A stretch of DNA of 64,000 nt, taken from positions 1-64,000 of the forward strand of contig NZ_FMXK01000006.1 of NCBI RefSeq assembly GCF_900103635.1, read 5' to 3'. The notes below the pieces were generated by a model. It did no database searches. It saw nothing but the letters and a program-made list of their open reading frames with translations, and was not told where the DNA came from. A program made the position numbers and the translations under genes. Source of the stretch: Butyrivibrio sp. INlla18. Its GTDB lineage: Bacteria; Bacillota; Clostridia; Lachnospirales; Lachnospiraceae. Shown piece after piece: positions 61,491-64,000 of this stretch (positions are counted from its first letter, which is position 1; the number at the start of each line of letters is the position of its first letter).

Positions 61491-61505
61491 GTTTGGAGGT
61501 TTGTT

Positions 61506-61760
61506 ATGCACGAGTATGATGAAGCGGTTTTGAGATGCTTTTTAGAGAATCAGGGGCAGCTTTTTCCAGAAAATGTTGCAGAGAATATGGAAGAGGCAGA
61601 GGCATTCCTTGAGGACTGCATGGCTGTAGTCGTTGATGGGGCTGATGAAGTTGAGGAGTATTTTGAAGAAGCTGGAATTGATACAGAAGGATCAAATGTG
61701 CTTGAGGCTGACGAAGTATTTGAGGTTGGCGACGGTAGATACTTGATCGTTGAGGGATAA
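61506..61760 (+). CDS. Small acidic protein of unknown function
   Basis: An 84-residue, very acidic protein (many Glu/Asp, few basic residues), with no recognised motif, signal or membrane segment. TTTGGAGGTTTGTT precedes the ATG, it lies 15 nt after maf and its stop is one base before the next ATG, so it is a real gene of this operon. A DNA-mimic or an adaptor role would be speculation. Confidence 0.75.
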   Translation: MHEYDEAVLRCFLENQGQLFPENVAENMEEAEAFLEDCMAVVVDGADEVEEYFEEAGIDTEGSNVLEADEVFEVGDGRYLIVEG

Positions 61761-61761
61761 A

Positions 61762-62580
61762 ATGGACAAAAATAAAAAGAAGATTTTTTTCTTTGATCTA
61801 GACGGAACCCTTCTGACTAGTGAAAAGAAGATTTCTGATAAGACTATGGATGCCCTTAAAAGGTTTACTGATGCAGGAAATCATTTCTGCATCAATACAG
61901 GACGAGCTATAGACAGCGCCAAAGCTGTCTATGAGGGTCTTGGCCTTGATTTTAAGGGCAGTTTTTTATGCGGATCAAACGGAACAGAAATATATAGTGT
62001 TGACGATCAGAAGTACGTATTTAAGACAGGTGTGCCCTTAGACCTTGTGCCTAAGATTATCGATCTGTCAGAGCAATACGACATTCACTGCCACACCTAT
62101 AACGAAACTCATATCGTTAGCAAAAGAAATGGTGAGTGCATGGACTATTACAGAAGAGTTATCAAGACTCCTCTCATAGTAACTGATGACATCATGAAAG
62201 AACTATCATCACCACCATCTAAGATGATCGCTATTGAACTACACGATCACGACAAGCAGGAACGCTTCCGCTTAGCCCTTCAGGACCTAGTAGGCGACAA
62301 GCTAACTCTTTTATACTCAAACCCATATTACATGGAAATTTTTCCATCAGAAGCTGGTAAAGGAAGCGTAGTAAAGCGCCTTGCCTCCTACCTAAACATT
62401 CCCGTCGAGAATACCCTCGCCGCAGGCGATGAACAAAACGACATTTCCATGATCGAAGCTGCAGGCCTAGGCATAGCCATGTCCAACGCCACAGACCTCG
62501 TCAAATCCATCGCCGACGTCATCACAGATTTCGATAACGACCACGACGGCCTAGCTCCTTTCATAGAGGATGCTATTTAA
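61762..62580 (+). CDS. HAD-family (Cof-type, IIB) phosphatase
   Basis: A 272-residue hydrolase with the nucleophile motif FFDLDGTLL, the cap domain typical of Cof proteins, and the C-terminal motif AAGDEQNDISMIEAAGLGIAM from its parts. The likely substrates are sugar phosphates or FMN. Codon use changes inside the gene: the last ~400 nt favour C-ending codons and hold more C than G (57 C to 37 G in 62401-62580 by hand count), unlike the first half. It ends next to the giant palindrome. Confidence 0.92.
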   Translation: MDKNKKKIFFFDLDGTLLTSEKKISDKTMDALKRFTDAGNHFCINTGRAIDSAKAVYEGLGLDFKGSFLCGSNGTEIYSVDDQKYVFKTGVPLDLVPKIIDLSEQYDIHCHTYNETHIVSKRNGECMDYYRRVIKTPLIVTDDIMKELSSPPSKMIAIELHDHDKQERFRLALQDLVGDKLTLLYSNPYYMEIFPSEAGKGSVVKRLASYLNIPVENTLAAGDEQNDISMIEAAGLGIAMSNATDLVKSIADVITDFDNDHDGLAPFIEDAI

Positions 62581-62593
62581 GTTCATTTCTGAT

Positions 62594-63317
62594 TTTTTTG
62601 GGGGCGCGCCCTCTGGGACTACTGGGGCCGCCAGCACCGCGCTGGTCTGCATAGCCTTTGGCGGAGGCACCACCCCTTGAACATATTTTTTTTCATCCTT
62701 CGGTTTTTATGTTTATGGGGCCGGATTTCTTTCTTATAATTCTTTGAAACAAACTCGTCTTTGAAGCACATTTTTGGCTGTAAAGTTTTGAGTTTGAACG
62801 ATTGTCAAAAAACGCCATTTTTCTTATGCTCATAAGCAGCTTTTGACACGCATGCGGTTTGCGTTGTTTGAAGCAGGGCGAAGAGAATTTATATAAGTGG
62901 TCACGCCCGCTTTTGCGGGCTTTTTAACAGAAGAAAGAGACGATCTACCAAGCTAGCTTGGAGAGTCGTCTCTTTTTCTGTTATGGGAGCGTAGCTCCAT
63001 TGACCACTTATATAAATTCCGCCCTGCGAGTCTGTAGCAAGAGCATGCGTATTAAAACAAAAGCTGCATGAGCATATAGAAAAGTATCGTTTTTTGATGA
63101 GGGCAAAACAAAACTTTACAGCAAAAATGGCATCAAAGACTCAGACAGTGTTTCAAAAACAGAATTATAAGAAAGAAATCCGGCCCTCATAAACATAGAA
63201 AAATCCTCAGAGATTCAAAAATAATATGTCCAAGAGGGTGGTGCCTCCGCCAAAGGCTATGCAGACCTGCGCGGTGCTGGCGGCCTCAGTAGTCCCAGAG
63301 GGCGCGCCCCCAAAAAA
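62594..63317. repeat. Giant imperfect palindrome, about 724 bp
   Basis: The two halves are reverse complements along nearly the whole length, centred on CCAAGCTAGCTTGG (62948-62961). Perfectly matched blocks include 62601-62620 with 63291-63310, 62645-62675 with 63236-63266 (31 nt), 62719-62743 with 63161-63185 (25 nt) and 62885-62903 with 63001-63019. Middle parts have drifted (62745-62880 versus 63022-63160). Each arm holds its own different small hairpin at the matching point: GCCCGC-TTTT-GCGGGC (about 62906-62921) and GGAGCGTAGCTCC (about 62986-62998). No gene with a ribosome binding site lies inside. It separates two convergent genes; function unknown. Confidence 0.92.
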
Positions 63318-63335
63318 CAGAAGTGGACTTAAATA

Positions 63336-63375
63336 AAAATGCCACATGCACGGGATAAGTGCGTGTGGCGTTTTA
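63336..63375 (-). terminator. Terminator of the right-end gene
   Basis: AATGCCACATGCAC pairs with GTGCGTGTGGCGTT-type sequence (63338-63373). On the minus strand it is followed by T-rich sequence. It begins just after the stop codon of the membrane-protein gene and lies outside the palindrome. Confidence 0.8.
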
Positions 63376-64000
63376 TTATTTGTGTTTGTACAGGTAATAG
63401 GATTGGTCGTAGCCGTTGTCGTAGAAGGCGGTGTGGTAGATGAGGTTGTAATGATCGTAGATGTGCTCGGGTTCGCCTTCGCTTGAAATGACGTAAGTTG
63501 TGATACCTTCCTTGATGTAGCGTTCTTGCTCGGAGAACATTGTGGGAAGTGCGATACCGTTAGTTTGGAAGTATTCGCAGGTTGGTACTATGCCGGTTAT
63601 GGTGTAGAGACCAACGTCCAGGGCTCCGACGTTTAGGAGAGTAGTGTTTGGTGCTTCTTCTATGTTAGAAGCTGCTTCTGTAAGCCAGAAAGTATCTTTA
63701 TCAGTGAAGATATAGTTTGAACTCTGGGAGTTGTTCTTAGCAAATACTACGCTGAAGATGAGTGCAAGTATTCCAAGATTGTACCAGAAGTGTTCATCTG
63801 AATAATGTTCAGAAATTTTTTTGAGGAGTTTTCCAATGGCTATAAATCCAATGATCGAAAATGGCATTAGTGGAATTGAATAGTATGGAAGAGTTCCTCC
63901 GCCATAGAATATGAACATAAATGTACATAAGTACATAAATGGATACATTACTTTTCTGAGTATGATCTTTTCAGTGAAAATATTAGCTATAAAGCCTATG
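63376..64000 (-). CDS. Membrane protein, C-terminal part (5' end beyond window)
   Basis: The frame is open from the right edge to the stop at 63376-63378, so only the last ~208 residues are visible. Two hydrophobic segments (YLCTFMFIFYGGGTLPYYSI from its parts, and IIGFIAIGKLL) and a third (LGILALIFSVVF) are followed by a soluble region. The layout resembles the C-terminus of a polytopic glycosyltransferase or mannosyltransferase, but no motif proves it. Codons near the 3' end are strongly C-ending (in 63421-63480 the sense strand has 23 C to 8 G by hand count). Confidence 0.7.
   Translation of the reverse strand, partial: IGFIANIFTEKIILRKVMYPFMYLCTFMFIFYGGGTLPYYSIPLMPFSIIGFIAIGKLLKKISEHYSDEHFWYNLGILALIFSVVFAKNNSQSSNYIFTDKDTFWLTEAASNIEEAPNTTLLNVGALDVGLYTITGIVPTCEYFQTNGIALPTMFSEQERYIKEGITTYVISSEGEPEHIYDHYNLIYHTAFYDNGYDQSYYLYKHK

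Noticed and set aside
62594-63317. Integron attC site or CRISPR array as explanation of the giant palindrome
   Set aside because: There is no integrase, no cassette-like gene, no repeated spacer pattern, and the arms are much longer than attC sites.

Overview
The window looks like a chromosomal segment from a low-GC, anaerobic Firmicute of the family Lachnospiraceae, most likely a Butyrivibrio/Pseudobutyrivibrio-type bacterium. This is inferred from the gene set (AzlC/AzlD, DUF1385, Mini-RNase III, a T-box before pheS, a lipoprotein form of ComEA, PyrB/PyrI), from AGGAGG-type ribosome binding sites and from codon use; no rRNA is present to confirm it. Most of the window is ordinary housekeeping sequence with tight gene spacing. 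No prophage, insertion sequence, transposase, CRISPR array or resistance locus was seen.

Layout. 1-620: a non-coding block with a T-shaped foldback, a terminator hairpin, a perfect 38-bp-arm palindrome and an elongator tRNA-Met gene. 750-7958: a GH13 amylase, a membrane-bound EAL phosphodiesterase with a coupled unknown gene and a GNAT, a CarD-like regulator, an AlaX-type editing protein and the AzlCD amino-acid exporter. 8008-15683: a translation/RNA block (ispF, cysS, mrnC, rlmB, sigH, rpmE, DUF1385, prmC, prfA) ending with an orphan HPt protein. 15689-19427, minus strand: DUF5721-like, DegV, LytTR regulator, DUF1294, argG. 19693-26081: argC, a GNAT, argJ, argB, argD and a translationally coupled solute-binding protein; the divergent argG/argC control region carries two identical candidate ArgR boxes. 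26161-33338: comEA, a two-component system, a GerMN lipoprotein, comEC, holA. 33407-36883: DUF1653, a glycosyltransferase, a PAP2 phosphatase and a diacylglycerol-kinase-like gene. 37009-42072: glyA, a probable unannotated ncRNA, a GH3 pseudoenzyme, a YitT permease and an AP2/degenerate-HNH/AP2 DNA-binding protein. 42191-53377: thrC, a small membrane protein, citrate synthase, deoC, an MntP-like pump with a Cys-rich loop, T-box-pheS-pheT, an M18 aminopeptidase and queA. 53455-55926, minus strand: pyrI, pyrB, a DUF5050-like protein. 56030-62580: pheA, Ppx/GppA, ppk1, maf, an acidic small protein and a HAD phosphatase. 62594-63317: a giant imperfect palindrome; the window ends inside a membrane-protein gene on the minus strand.

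Genes that act together: argC-J-B-D and argG make arginine from glutamate and share one operator region; comEA and comEC are DNA-uptake genes flanking a two-component system; ppx and ppk1 turn over polyphosphate; pyrB and pyrI form aspartate transcarbamoylase; prmC methylates the release factor encoded by prfA next to it.

The most unusual items are the ~724-bp foldback at the right end with C-rich, G-poor 3' ends of both converging genes; a ~385-nt region with a perfect consensus promoter, a strong terminator and no convincing gene (38520-38940); a GH3-fold protein that has lost its catalytic residues; the AP2/HNH-like protein; and two dispersed copies of a GGGGACGGGG-containing perfect palindrome. 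All calls come from reading the sequence; no database search or folding program was run.
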